Shown here: positions 24,261 through 36,306 of the stretch, piece by piece | Position numbering within the stretch: the first letter of the stretch is position 1 | Layout of the letters: each line of letters starts with the position of its first letter | Notes under the pieces: generated by a model | Database searches by the model: none | The model's input: only the letters and a program-made list of their open reading frames with translations | Told to the model about the DNA's origin: nothing | NCBI GenBank assembly: GCA_009617715.1 | Contig: VTFK01000211.1 | Location: forward strand, 558,001 to 622,000 | Length of the DNA stretch: 64,000 nucleotides | Source of the DNA: Plectrocnemia conspersa | Taxonomy: Eukaryota; Arthropoda; Insecta; Trichoptera; Polycentropodidae | Direction: 5' to 3' | Position numbers and translations under genes: made by a program

Positions 24261-25239
24261 TCGTCTTTTGAAGGGAGCTCGATGATATATAAAAAACGGA
24301 TATCTCGAACATTTTAATGAACCGTTAAACTCTGCCATAATTAATTTACACGACCTTATTTAAATATACATATGATACAGTTAGGTATGGTTGAAAGTCG
24401 ACTCTTTTTTACTTCTCAAGACTTTCGAATTTGCTCGCTGAAAAATTCATTATCTTTATTGCTTGTTAAAGCTCTTTTAAGCCGATTACGACCGGGGAGG
24501 GAAAACGAAACAGTCGCTGTTGTATGTAATATTTTAATCCGCGCCTAAATCTATTATTATGTTGTTAAAAATGTGATAAGTTTACGCGTGATAATAACAA
24601 TATGTTTTATTAATGCAGTATATGTAATATGTTATTGTTAATTTATTACTTTCGTACATTGCTTAAAATATGTTGTTATTTAACTTATATTTAACATCTC
24701 TCATATTTATATAATTCTGTATTAAAATTTGAACTATAAAACAAAAGTTTTGACATGAACATCATAACTATACGCAACATCCCCCTTCGTTTAAAATCGC
24801 ATTGTAAAGCTCCCCTATGCCAGTACAAATACAGTTAGGCATATCTACAGTGAGGCTGTAGATCTTTCCCAGTAGACTTTTATCTCCAACGTTTACCACA
24901 AAAGTAGTGAATGGGGTTCAATTTAGGGTGCAGGGTGGCCAATTATCTGCTCCACTGAAGCTATTGCAGTTTATGTGCAAGAAGGTTATTTAGGTATCTT
25001 TGGCATTTATCTACATATATCAATATTAACATTTTTGGGCAGTCTATATGTATATAAACTAATAGTTAAATGAAACGAAAGCACATTTAAGCTCAACGAA
25101 AGATTTTCATTTACACTCTCTGAAAACAGTATTATTATTATTATTATATCCGCATACAAACAAAAACAGTATCAGTAAAGCTCGTTGACCTAATATCACC
25201 ATTTTAGTGCATACATGAGTATACAGCATTGTACTACAT
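24261..25239. other. AT-rich DNA, no gene seen
   Basis: Nothing recognised. Confidence 0.5.
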
Positions 25240-25480
25240 TTTGAACCCGCTGAAAACTCTTCCGGTTAGTTTGCCCGCAACGTGCCTCGCGACGCGGAAA
25301 ATTCGCACTGCATTAAAAATTATTCAGTAATTTTCCGGAAAATCCAGCGGCGGCGACTAACGATTTTTCAGCCGAACTAATTGAAAAATAATGCCAGGAT
25401 GTGATGCCGTAGCATCCGTTGCAATAAATCACAGAATTATACTAGGATACGTGATAACCCCGTTTTCCGGTTTTCTTTCA
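25240..25480. other. GC-richer ORF-poor island
   Basis: CpG-rich block, for example near CCTCGCGACGCGG and CAGCGGCGGCGAC, without a coding frame. It is one of the spaced islands; role unknown. Confidence 0.3.
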
Positions 25481-25559
25481 TTTAACACGGTGTTTCTCAA
25501 TTTTCACAACATTAAAAATAATATAATTATAAAATGACTATTCATTTCAAAAACTCATA

Positions 25560-25900
25560 GGAAGTATACTACGAAATTATATGTGTATGTGTTACAGTGC
25601 ATTTGTACTACCAGTGAAAATATATTTTCACTGGAATTTCAGTGAAATCATATTAAAAACATATTTTTACAGGTAGATAGATATTTTTGGTGTTAGTAAA
25701 AATATATGCTGCTCTCAACAGTTATTCGACAGGCGTAAAATGTTCAATAAAAAAATAATAAAATATTAAAGAGTATTTAATCTGAGTTATATAAGTCAAC
25801 ATAATTTTCATAATAGTGCTTTTTTCTATAAAAATGGTTTATAATTAATTACATAGTTGTATGGTGGCACAAACCTAACCTAAACGAATTAACCAAACCA
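25560..25900. repeat. Dispersed repeat related to 12555-12850
   Basis: Shares CAGTGAAATCATATT and the GTAGATA and TAGTAAAA blocks with 12555-12850. Within it, 25611-25634 is a perfect 24-bp palindrome starting CCAGTGAAAATA. Confidence 0.45.
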
Positions 25901-26239
25901 CAACTTCACCTATTGAAAGTTTTAAAGCTAATTATAGTTTTTGAACTTTGAACTAGTTTGTTTTAATCGTTTCGGGTTTGGGTTTGAACAAAAAATGAAC
26001 GTTTCACAGCGGTCAAATTGATTTTTGGTTACAGTAAAGCTACACATCACCTGTTAAGACCAAAATGCTATGAACATTCGTGCAATAATACAATTTCACT
26101 GATGTTGACCAATTGTAAAATTATAAATTATTTTTTTGTTTGATACATTTTCACTTTCGAATATTTGTCAATAGTTGAAAATCGAGGCGAATAGTTCGAA
26201 TATTCGATTGAACTAATAATAATAACCTGACATATAAGC

Positions 26240-26380
26240 TTTTGAATTTCAACCTAAGAGCGCACCAATACGCCGACGTTAACGAAGTGAGTCCTGCCAT
26301 TGAGGTTCGACATACCGACCCGATATAAAAACCGTTTATGACTTATTTGATATAATAGCCTTATTGGTCTCCAAATTTTT
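26240..26380 (+). repeat. Dispersed repeat family 3, copy 2
   Basis: Partner of 20905-21060, in opposite orientation. The best-kept block is CAATACGCCGACGTTAACGA at about 26260-26280. Confidence 0.5.
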
Positions 26381-26476
26381 ATTATAATTGATTTATTATT
26401 ACATTCTCATTAGCTTAAAAAATCCATATAATGGCAAAACAACCCCAAATTATGTAAAATAGTGTTGCTTTTTTGG

Positions 26477-26587
<111 letters not shown>

Positions 26588-26819
26588 TTAATTGTAGACA
26601 ATTTTAAAATCTTTTTTGATATGTATCTATTAAAGTAGATTCCTACATTTAGATTTAGGATTATATTCATGCGATCTACGTACATTAACATAATTATCAT
26701 GCAACTATAAAAACATATACATAAATACTCTTAAATTTGACCGTAATGATATTTCTTAATCTTATATTAAAATACTGATCTTAAAGTTGGATATGTCGGA
26801 CTGAATCAAGTCTGTTCCA

Positions 26820-27125
26820 TTTTTTATTTTTTATTTATTTTTGAAAGTCGTGGTTTATGTAGAGCTTTGAATCTTATTTCCATGAGCTTTGTGCTCATCG
26901 ACTGTGATGAAATAAACGCTGTTTGCTTAGATACATACATACAGATATTTCACGGTGTTTAATTAGCTCTTTATAAGTAGTTATATTTAGCGTTTTTATA
27001 GTAATTGATCTGAAATTGTATGTAACATATTTACAAATCCGTTTAATCGTATTTGGAATATCGTGCCATAAACAATTATTTCTTTTACCGATGTTGATTT
27101 TATCCAATCCTTGCAAATTCAGTGC
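26820..27125 (-). mobile_element. Probable LINE 3' end
   Basis: On the minus strand this ends in an A-rich (AATAAA)-type tail at 26820-26840. It is preceded by a small hairpin (ATGAGC / GCTCAT) and a 73-codon frame ending ...LFHHSR. This layout is seen at the 3' ends of non-LTR elements. No reverse transcriptase motif remains, so the call rests on the tail and is weak. Confidence 0.35.
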
Positions 27126-28234
27126 GAATTTCAGTATTTTATATTTTTGAAATACATAAATATTGAAAGTAAATAATCATATAAAACTAAAATAAAAGTA
27201 ATGCAAATATAATCGTTTGTATTTTATACTTTTAATTAAAATTATTTGCTTGAATATTTTAGTTAAATTATGCAACGTTTCAAAGAAAATCTTATACTTG
27301 AAAATATTATTTAATATTTATATTAAGACGAGACTTGTACATAGCGTGGAGTTGCTTAAGCCCTAGTAACTTTATTTGTCCTATTTTTAAATTTAACATA
27401 TTAAGTTTAAGCGTTTGGAATCATTGCTTTAACATGTCTTTTAAAATTTACATATTTCCTAAGTGAAATTTTCCAACAATTTGTAGGTGGATGCGGCGGA
27501 GCGCCATTATTCATTTTAACCGACTTTGTAGTTAATCCGTGTTTGTGTCGTATCTTTTGTTGGAAAAAAAATAACTTAAGCTCCGTGCCTTAATCGAGTC
27601 CACCCTCGGGAAAACATTACCCGTTCCCGTTTTAATTACAGACCTCCGAGGACTTGCATTATCCGAGGAAGTTACTGCGGTCGCTGCTGTAGTTACAGCG
27701 CTCGGCTTCTTTGTGCTTTTAATTTATTTACTTTGACATGATTTATTTTTGGTGCAGATGTGGATGACCGCTGTTATTAAATAAAATAATTTAAATTTAA
27801 CCCTTTAAATATTATATTACGTAATTGCTTAAAAATATATTTAATTCATAATTAATTTTATAAGACGCGCTGACTTTCGATTATTCGTCGAATATTGTTA
27901 TTTAGTTGGTCTATTATAAACCATTAGTTAATTCACGCAATTATGCGCAATTTATACAGATAATATGAAATGATAATGGTTGGTAACTGAATTTTCATAA
28001 ATTATTATAGGAAAAATATTATTGAGTCAATTTTTTAGAACAACTACTCTACGTTAAAAGCAGATGGCCTATTTCTAATTTTCAGCTGGGTTATCTTTTA
28101 TAATTTATTTTTAACTAGCATAGCTATTATCGTAGAAATTTCCAGTTGTGTTAGCATATTTTATTTATAATCAATACATTATGCACTTGTTAAGACATTT
28201 CTTCTTAATGTCTTGCTTTATTTTGCAAAAATAA
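27126..28234. other. AT-rich DNA, no gene seen
   Basis: Nothing recognised. A short GC-richer patch lies at about 27590-27710. Confidence 0.5.
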
Positions 28235-28281
28235 AACTTTTTCCCAATTAACTAGCTCTGTCTGTTAATTGGGAGAAAGTT
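28235..28281. repeat. Hairpin, 18-bp arms
   Basis: AACTTTTTCCCAATTAAC pairs with 28264-28281 with one mismatch, around an 11-base loop. Possibly the remains of a small inverted-repeat element. Confidence 0.7.
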
Positions 28282-28740
28282 CCGAATCCTTTACACCTTC
28301 TAGTTACATATAATAGATTTACATAAGACGTGATTATTTGACTTTTATCAAGAAGTTCGAGCTCATTTATAGCAACATACACAGTAAAGTCATTATGGCT
28401 GACCACCCCTAAGTGTAATAAAAGAACATTGCCATTTAAAAATCATTTAAAGCTAGTTTTTATTTTAACTTTGGCAGATAAAAACAAGCGCAATACTTTT
28501 TTTTAATTTATATATTATAAATATAAAATAATTAGTTTTTTTGCTTAGTGTAAGGATTTCGAAGAGTTCTTGATAGTTTTTTTTTGATTATTTTTTAAGA
28601 CATTTCATAGTTATTCGTCAAAATCTGAGGGTCTACCTGAATGTTATGTTTTTTAAAGTGGTTCATGTAATTTTTAAACCATCTTTGTGAAATTTGTTCC
28701 TTAAACATATCTTCTCAAAATTCTACGCAAATCTTTAATT

Positions 28741-29095
28741 TTTATTTATTTATTGCTACAAATCTGATCATTATGACTTGATGGGTTTATCCAGTGCGCC
28801 ATGATGGATAATAATTATACAATAAAAATAATTTAAAAAATAGGTATGGTGCACACTTTAAATAGATGGGCAACATCCCACAGCTTATCATAGCTATTGC
28901 CGAAAACATCATTGTGTTTGGCAAGCTCGTTGAAAAGCTGGATCTGTAGCGTTCTCAGGCGCTGACGTCCTGGTCGCAACAGGTAAGAAAAAGGGACGCG
29001 ATCGCGACTCTTTAGGGCACTCTAAAGCTCGCAGCCGAAAGTCACCGAAGTTGTTGATTTTTCATCACAATATTTATCTGCGAGATTAGAAAAAT
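28741..29095 (-). mobile_element. CR1-like LINE 3' end
   Basis: Minus-strand fragment related to the 3' part of the element at 9318-10443. Its decayed frame reads RDRVPFSYL, RPGRQRLR and LQIQLFNELAKHNDVF, like the C-terminal block seen at 9480-9728. The 3' untranslated region then ends in an AATAAATAAA-type tail at about 28741-28750. Only the last part of ORF2 and the tail are present, as expected from incomplete reverse transcription. Confidence 0.65.
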
Positions 29096-29384
29096 CCAAG
29101 AAAACCTAATCTCAGTTGGTTTATTATAATTATAATTACCTAATAGTGACTAATTCCTATCTCCTACTCACGATAGAAATTGATATACATTAGGGTTCAT
29201 ATGAGATTTGAGCTCACGTCTTTCAGGTATCAGTCATTGACTATTGTTTGAGCGTATTAGTTGTTAGCTACTGATATTGATTTTATTTAATTTTAATTAA
29301 GTGCAAATTAAGCAGCGGTATTAAGCGCACGATCGCGGTCGTAATTCAGATAAATCTTTACACTTGCAAAAACAAACGGCCTCT

Positions 29385-29830
29385 TGTCGCCATCCATCTC
29401 GCCGCTTTACAAACTGCCACTGGCCCCATTTTCTCCATTTTCCCCATTCGTCCCTCTGTTCGGGAGAACCGACGAAACGAGAAATTCGGCCCTGACAAAC
29501 CGAAAAAATCCGGTCGCCGGATTAATTCATTTACAAATTAAATCCGCAACCCCAATCTGGTTTACGTTCACCGCCGGAGGGGAATTTGCCGGCGATTATT
29601 TATGCTAAGTGCGAGAAACCCGGGGCCTGAAATGTCATTAGGAAACGGAAATGGCATCGGGGAAAGAGGTGGAAAACGGCGGGCTAAGATGGAACGGCGG
29701 ATGTGCGATCTGGAATCGCATATCTGATTGGCGCTCGATTGATTGACGTTTGAATTTATGGTGGAGACGAGTTTTTTAAAGGCTTGCAACACTGATGTGA
29801 AAGTAATTATCGCATACGGAGATCGGTCGA
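29385..29830. other. GC-richer ORF-poor island
   Basis: GC-rich block overlapping 74-codon frames on both strands, neither of which resembles a protein family. One of the largest islands in the window. Role unknown. Confidence 0.35.
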
Positions 29831-29889
29831 CGGGAGAAAGAATTATTTATACAATATATTAAATGTATATAAGTTTAATTATATTATAA

Positions 29890-30177
29890 AACACACATAC
29901 ATACAAAATTAGAAATGAACTGAGCTATTTTAATGATACGGAAAATATTGAATGTGATAAAAAAATACATTTCAATGAAAACGTTCGAATAGCATTCCAA
30001 CGCGAAGAAAAAAATATATGCAATAATGCAGTTTTAAGTGCTCTCGAGGATTGGCCCAGGTACAACAAACTCGAAGGAGGAAAGAGTGGAGAATATAATG
30101 AGACGCTAAAGAACGAAGAAAATCCGACAAAGACTTATGCTATCGTTGAGTGTATTATTCTGAAATATATTATTTAA
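29890..30177 (+). other. Open segment without ATG, possible exon
   Basis: A 95-codon open segment that lacks any methionine and so is missed by start-based searches. Its product would be hydrophilic (SYFNDTENIECDKK, LEDWPRYNKLEGG), and codons in the middle are GC-richer than the flanks. A CAG|GTACAA donor-like site lies at about 30058. I recognise no family. Several segments this long are expected by chance in AT-rich DNA of this size, so it is only a candidate. Confidence 0.15.
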
Positions 30178-31247
30178 ATTATTTTTTATGAAATATACAA
30201 AGAATAAATTTAAATATAATTAACTGTAAACTCTAATAATATATTAATAATTTTACTATTAAAAATATACATTTTAAATATATAATGGCTAATTATTTAT
30301 GTAAATAAATCGCAAATTCTTGAATATTTGGATCATATTGTAAAAAAAGTGTATTTATTAGTATAGTTAATATAGTTCTTGTAGTTAGTTTTAAGATTTT
30401 ACTACAAACTTTAACTATGTTCTACTATGCCTAAATATTTTAAGTTCTAATCCTTGAGTTTTTAAAGACTCTTATTATATATGTATGTATATGCAAGAAA
30501 ATATTTTTTTTAAATGAAATTTAAGAAAATATTTTTTAAACCAAAGGTATTTTTTATGAATTTGATAGATAAAGTCATAGTATCTGTTCTTTACCTGTTA
30601 AATGAATCTAAGAAAATTTCAGTGTTTTTAATTTTGTAAAAAATTTTCAGAGGGTTATTAGACATCATAAGGTTTATGCCATTGTTTCAACACTATTTTC
30701 CCAAACTGACGATTTTTCGTCATGATAAAAAATAATATAATAACTCTTATATATTCTGAAAATCTTATTTAAAGCTCTTAATTTTTTATGCTCACAATAA
30801 AGAATTTAAAATAATTATCGCTTCATTAAAATGTTACGAATAAACAGACATCGTCGTTACATCTTTGCAACATTTTTCTCTGAAGAGAAGTAATTTATTA
30901 TAACATAAATTTGTTTCCTTTACCATGTTAAAATATATATATAAATATAAAATATATAAAATATCGAATCTCGAGGGACTTTATAAATGTTTCTCAGGAT
31001 TCAAAATATTTTTTTGAGATTTCCTAGAAAATCTCTATTGAAAATTCGTCTTTCAAAAAACCTAATAATTTGTTCATTGAGAAAATCTTAAGAGCAAAAA
31101 AAATCTATCCGTTAAAGGCAATTGTGTTGTGTAAATTAATACCACGTGCTGTTCAATAGATTTTTTATTTTTAGTATCTATATATGTTAAAGTAAAACCG
31201 CGATGATTATTCTTAAGATTAATTAAGAATACACTTTTGCAATGCAA
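30178..31247. other. AT-rich DNA, no gene seen
   Basis: Nothing recognised. Confidence 0.5.
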
Positions 31248-31287
31248 TACTTTTATAGCAGCATCTTAAGATGCTGCTATAAAAGTA
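31248..31287. repeat. Perfect 40-bp palindrome
   Basis: The left half TACTTTTATAGCAGCATCTT is followed directly by its exact complement, with no loop. Flanks do not extend it. Confidence 0.95.
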
Positions 31288-31499
31288 AGGATATGCCACA
31301 TTTTTTAGTTGGCTTTTAGTAATAATAACACCAATTAAATTGAACATTTTGTCTGGTAAAATAATACAATATATTATACGTATGCACTATACACAGACAT
31401 CACTTTAAATCAGTTTTTGGGAATTACCCTTTGTACGAACTGTGCTTATTCTACGAGAGGTAATAGCCATTATAATTCTCCCCATAATTTGCTAATAAA

Positions 31500-31830
31500 A
31501 AGTTTTAATTCGCCGCTAAGTTCGATTCGAGGCTCGCTTTGTCCAATCGGGCGTTCCTTTGACGAAATTTCGGGCTCCGCGGGTCCATTCCGTTCGAAAT
31601 TCGGCATTCATAATTTTCGCGAGTCTGCCAAAGACTTTCATCCCGAATTCCCGGAGGCTTGGCCGCCGAGAACGCAAAGTGTTTCGAAGGCCATTATTTT
31701 ATTTTATTTCCTGCCCGCCCGGGAAACTCTCTCGAGTGAGATGTATATTTTCCATCGGTTTTTCCCTGAGCGCCGTGGGCTGTTTGTGCGCCGATTTTCC
31801 TACCATTCATGGCACTTATTTTATTTTCAT
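31500..31830. other. GC-richer ORF-poor island
   Basis: Overlapping frames of 139-154 codons cross this block on both strands, but they read through by composition and show no known domain. CpG is frequent. Possibly conserved noncoding DNA. Confidence 0.35.
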
Positions 31831-32959
31831 ATCTGAGATGTGCACGTTTTGGGGACCAGTAATGAGGAACAAGACTTTTGTGACGATGGTCAATGTTTTT
31901 TTTAATTATACGGTACAACACGTAAACATTTTTAAAAAAAAAATACATTGTTACCATAACGACATAGTTATTAAACTTAGATTTGGGACGCAAGGAAAGG
32001 CACAATTTAAGGTTCAACTTTAAGTAGAAACCAATTAAATTGTATTTAACTGTAGTATCGATGTAGAGATAGAGTTTGAGGTTGTTTTGTCCAACGGCGC
32101 GCGTCTCACTAACAACCTCACCTTTCGAAGGCTTTTTCATCTTTTAGATAATAGCACTCATACTTTTTATGCTAAAAAATAAACAAAATTACACAGTGAA
32201 TTGTAGATACTTGGTTTTTTTAATAGCAAAAAACAAATTTAAAAATAAGTAGTCAATAACTTTTAAATGAATAACTCTATTATATTCAGTAATTTTGTCA
32301 TAAAGCTTTGATTGGAATTATCAACCTGTCAGTTAGACAAAATTAAAACCAATTTATTGTTTTATGATTGTCGTAAAAAAAAATATATTTTATATTTAAA
32401 TGACTTTATAAGATTTTTATATAAAAATACTTTAAATTGGAAACGAAACGTGTTCACATTTTAAATAAAAACGGTTCAGATGGCCACCAAAGTGATCAAT
32501 AACTAAAGAGTAGAATAACAATAGTATTATGCGCAGTATGGGTGTGTCCGTTCAATATTTAATATTGATAACGCAATTGTTTGGTTACGAGATCTCTCTT
32601 CTATTGTTGTGAAAATGCTGTGTATGAATACTTTCGAGACGTGTTTTTCTTACTGCAAAATAGTCATTATAATGGCCTCTAAATTAAAACAAATTGTACA
32701 GGCGGTTTAAACCCTCACAATACAAATCAAGTTCCAATACATTCTTACGCTGCAAAATTGAAAAGTAAATTACGTATATGTAAAAACAGAATATATTTTT
32801 TTTATGCATACATATACGTTGTATATATTTTGAAATAGATTTACACAGAACACGAAATACCCGACTTGGTTAAGAGCGTAATGCAACCGCCTCGTGGTCC
32901 AAAAGTGCTGTGCACAAAAAAAGTTGGAGTGTATTTTCGCATTCAGTGCACAGGGTGAC
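31831..32959. other. AT-rich DNA, no gene seen
   Basis: No gene. Phrases near 32505-32710 (AAAGAGTAG, ATAACGCAATTG and a CAGG-GGTT-AAACC run) recall the right flank of repeat family 1 at 2900-3020, so an old copy may lie here. Confidence 0.35.
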
Positions 32960-33130
32960 CCACTGTAAATCTAGTTGTTATGGGCTGACCCGACCGCCTG
33001 CTCCTCTACTGAAGAATCCCTGGGTTGGGGAGCCCCGGGGACCCGCCCCCCAGCCGCTGTCAAATAATCCACACATATTACTGCAACGGGATATATTCCC
33101 GTGCCCACCTCCGGGGAAATTCGTCCGGCA
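32960..33130. other. GC-richer ORF-poor island
   Basis: Short C- and G-rich block with no domain in any frame and a small hairpin (ACGGGA / TCCCGT) near 33087. Role unknown. Confidence 0.3.
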
Positions 33131-35099
33131 TTAAAATTATTTTTCCATTTAACGTGCACACGTGCTCGAGCACTATAATATGATTATGAATGGGAATAAA
33201 AGTAGAATATATTGCATTTATCAAAAAGTTTCTAGACACATGAAATTGCAGCGAAAATTTCAATTAAAAAAAATATAAGTTTTGTTTTGAATAATATTAT
33301 ATTCATATTAAAATTAGATTGAACTGTTTGTAGTTTCAGGATATCCTATATATTTTTACTATTATTTTTTGAAGATCAATATATTTTACATTTGTAAGGT
33401 AAACGTATGTTTTATAGAACGGGGAAATAATTTAATTTTCGAGAATTTGGGTACTTAAATAAGCTTTCTGTTCTTAAAATTGTGTTATTTTTTAATTAAT
33501 GTATTTTTTGCTATTTCGTATATATGTATAAGATTAATTATTTTTTGTATAGCATAAAATAATGGCAGAACAAAATGTTTTAAAATTTATTTTTCAGACA
33601 ATTCGCAAAAAATGTGCTCATAAAAAATAAAATATTTTTAATAGTTAATTAATATAAAAACTTTATGCTTTATTATTTATTGATTATTTAATATTTATAA
33701 CATTAATGCAATAGGTACGTCAGACGTTTAACCATTTGCTTGCCGAGTCTTTTGGGATCACTAAGCTACAATATATATAGATGTATCATATTTTAAAATA
33801 AAAATATATTTGTTCGGAAATACATGGTATTAACTTTTATAGAAAATACCATACAACCCAATAAAAATGTATCAGATTATTTATTCAATCATGACATCAA
33901 ATCTCCCCAAAGAAGCCAAAGCCGATTTCGGCAACTCAAAGGTTAAATATGTAACAGCATTTGATTCACTTTTACGATACCTGTGCCGTTGATGTTACAT
34001 ATAAACTAAAAACACTACATTAACTATTAAAAAAAAAAAAAATGTTTCATCTGGATTTATCATTAAATATTTATTTATTTCAAAGAAAATTGCGATTCCA
34101 TTATTTTGAGTGAATGATACATAAAGTGTGGTAAATTTAATACAAAATTCATATTTTGTTAAAGAACGTTTAAAACTTATTTAGTCAATAATTGTATGGC
34201 CTTAATAATGCATACAGTAGTCGTTTAAATATAATTAAAAATATATTTATGAAATAATTTAACAGTACTCATAAAAATAAAATTGAATTACCATACGAAA
34301 AATATTGTATATTTTTATTATCAAATATTTATATTATTATTATTATTTCAAGATCTTTAAAGTAATATGTTAATTTTAAAACACTTGGTTATGACCTAAT
34401 AAGCGGCAAAGCGATAAAATAATTGCCGGTGAAAGTTTCGGTTTGTGCTTAACAAATATATATTAACTGTGTCAATGTAAAAGTAACAATTAAAAAGTTA
34501 AATGAACAATATTTTAACAGATTAAAAACTCACCCCAACATACTGACAAGTAATCTGCTAAAAGGCAATGTTATATATACTAAACGTGTGAGTGTATTAA
34601 AACTAACAAATATATTTAATTAACATAAGTAATATCATGACCACTAACAAAAGTACTTCGAATTCACCTTTAATGAGATAATATATTAAGATAGGAATAA
34701 GACTATAATATAAATTAACTAAACCTACTATAATTGTATGTAAATTATTTAAAAGAGACTTCCTACATGTTGTTAGAAGAAAGAAATAAAATGGTTTTTT
34801 AGTGCTTTTTATGATTTAGTTTTTACAGAATATTGTTCTACCTTAACCTTTTTGGTGCTTATATTAAACAACACCAGTAACAAACAATCAAAAAGATAGC
34901 AAAGCAAAACATGTATTTTTCTGCTTTAGCTATGTACTATTCACTTGTGTACTATTATATATATATATATGTTTGTCTTTATACTAAAAATACAATAAAA
35001 ATAATACTTATCTGATATTTACTCCAATCACAATTACTTTATGAATTATATCCATATAAATAAATTCAAGTAAGTGTACTGAATATTATTTTTAACGGC
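33131..35099. other. AT-rich DNA, no gene seen
   Basis: Nearly 2 kb with no recognisable coding sequence or repeat apart from short A/T runs and a short TA tract near 34965. Confidence 0.5.
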
Positions 35100-35420
35100 A
35101 GTTTGTAGATGAAAATTGGCCGAGGCCTTCACATCCAACGTTAGATTATGTCAGCCCGAAGTAACACAACAATAATAATCTGAGGGGTTGCAAAACCTGA
35201 TCCCCGCGGTCGGCAGGGGTGCAAAAAATAAATTGATATTTCGGCCGCCGCTGTCCGGGGGCGAACCCCCGTGTGGGGGCTCGTGGGGCGGATGTAAATA
35301 GATTTTTTCAGAGAAACTCTGCTCTTGCCTCGCAGCTTCCACAATGGCTCCAAACTCTCGACTCGAATATCAATATTGATATTTAATATTTTCACCGAGT
35401 TTTCGCACCGAGCAATAGTG
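35100..35420. other. GC-richer ORF-poor island
   Basis: Contains a GGGGGCGAACCCCCGTGTGG block and frames of 63-125 codons with no known domain. Role unknown. Confidence 0.3.
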
Positions 35421-36306
35421 TGAATAATGCATGCGGATATCGAGCGGATGTTTGAGAAGCCTAATTCTCGTATTGAACGTAACCGTTTTGCACGTATTAT
35501 ATAAACTAATATTTGCAATTAAATTTGGTGGTTTTGGAAAAAAGATTCAAGCAAAGAAATAGGTTTTGCATCACATTAGTCGAAAATTTAATAGGTCATA
35601 ACAAAAATATACTGAGTTTGCCTAACTAAATGAATTATTGATTATAATCATTTTGTAACATTGTATAAAATATAGTATATTCTGCCTACTGCAAAAATCA
35701 AAACAGATGTTTACTCATGTTTTTCTGAGAAAAGAGATATTTTGTTAATATGTTAATATTAACAAAATATTGCCATTGGTTGTTGTTGCAAGGATTTTTT
35801 ACTGCTTTTTTCTGACATTTGTTATATATAATTTATCTCAGTTGATGTGTATATAAAACAGTGGTATTTTATACATTCATAGAAAAGCTATATAAAATAA
35901 CATTATGTACATAAAAACATATTTTCTCAAATAAATTGCACTGGTTATTTGTATTTCTTGCCTCATACATAAAGGTTTAATTGTAGTTTTAAATAATGCA
36001 GTGAAAATTTTGACAATATAAAAAAAAATAATTCAATGAAATATATCTGTTAAAATTACATATGTATGTAATTACGATTTAATGGAAGTCAATTCAATAA
36101 GTTGCACGATTATCCGAATACTTTTTTAATGAGTTGATTGTTATGAATAAGCTTGAATAGAAGTTTAATTTACGGATATTTCTTAACCAGTATTACTTTT
36201 CTTATTTTCCCATTCATTAGTAACAGAAACATACGTATTTGAACCCATCGGATTACGTAGTCAAAGTATTTCATTTATCGGTGCCATTTGGTTCACGAAA
36301 TTTATG
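35421..36306. other. AT-rich DNA with a hairpin
   Basis: No gene seen. A perfect inverted repeat with 15-bp arms (ATATTTTGTTAATAT and its complement) around a 4-base loop lies at 35737-35770. Confidence 0.55.

Noticed and set aside
24501..25239. LTR retrotransposon or integrated virus anywhere in the window
   Set aside because: No paired LTRs, primer-binding site, protease, integrase or capsid motif was seen on either strand.
26895..27116. 73-codon minus-strand frame as a host gene
   Set aside because: It ends at an A-rich LINE-like tail, so a retroelement 3' end is the simpler reading.
29384..29792. 74-codon frames on both strands
   Set aside because: No family resemblance; they fall in a GC-richer island where stops are rarer.
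31417..32140. Overlapping frames of 139-154 codons on both strands
   Set aside because: They follow base composition of the island, have no domain and differ between strands without a conserved pattern.
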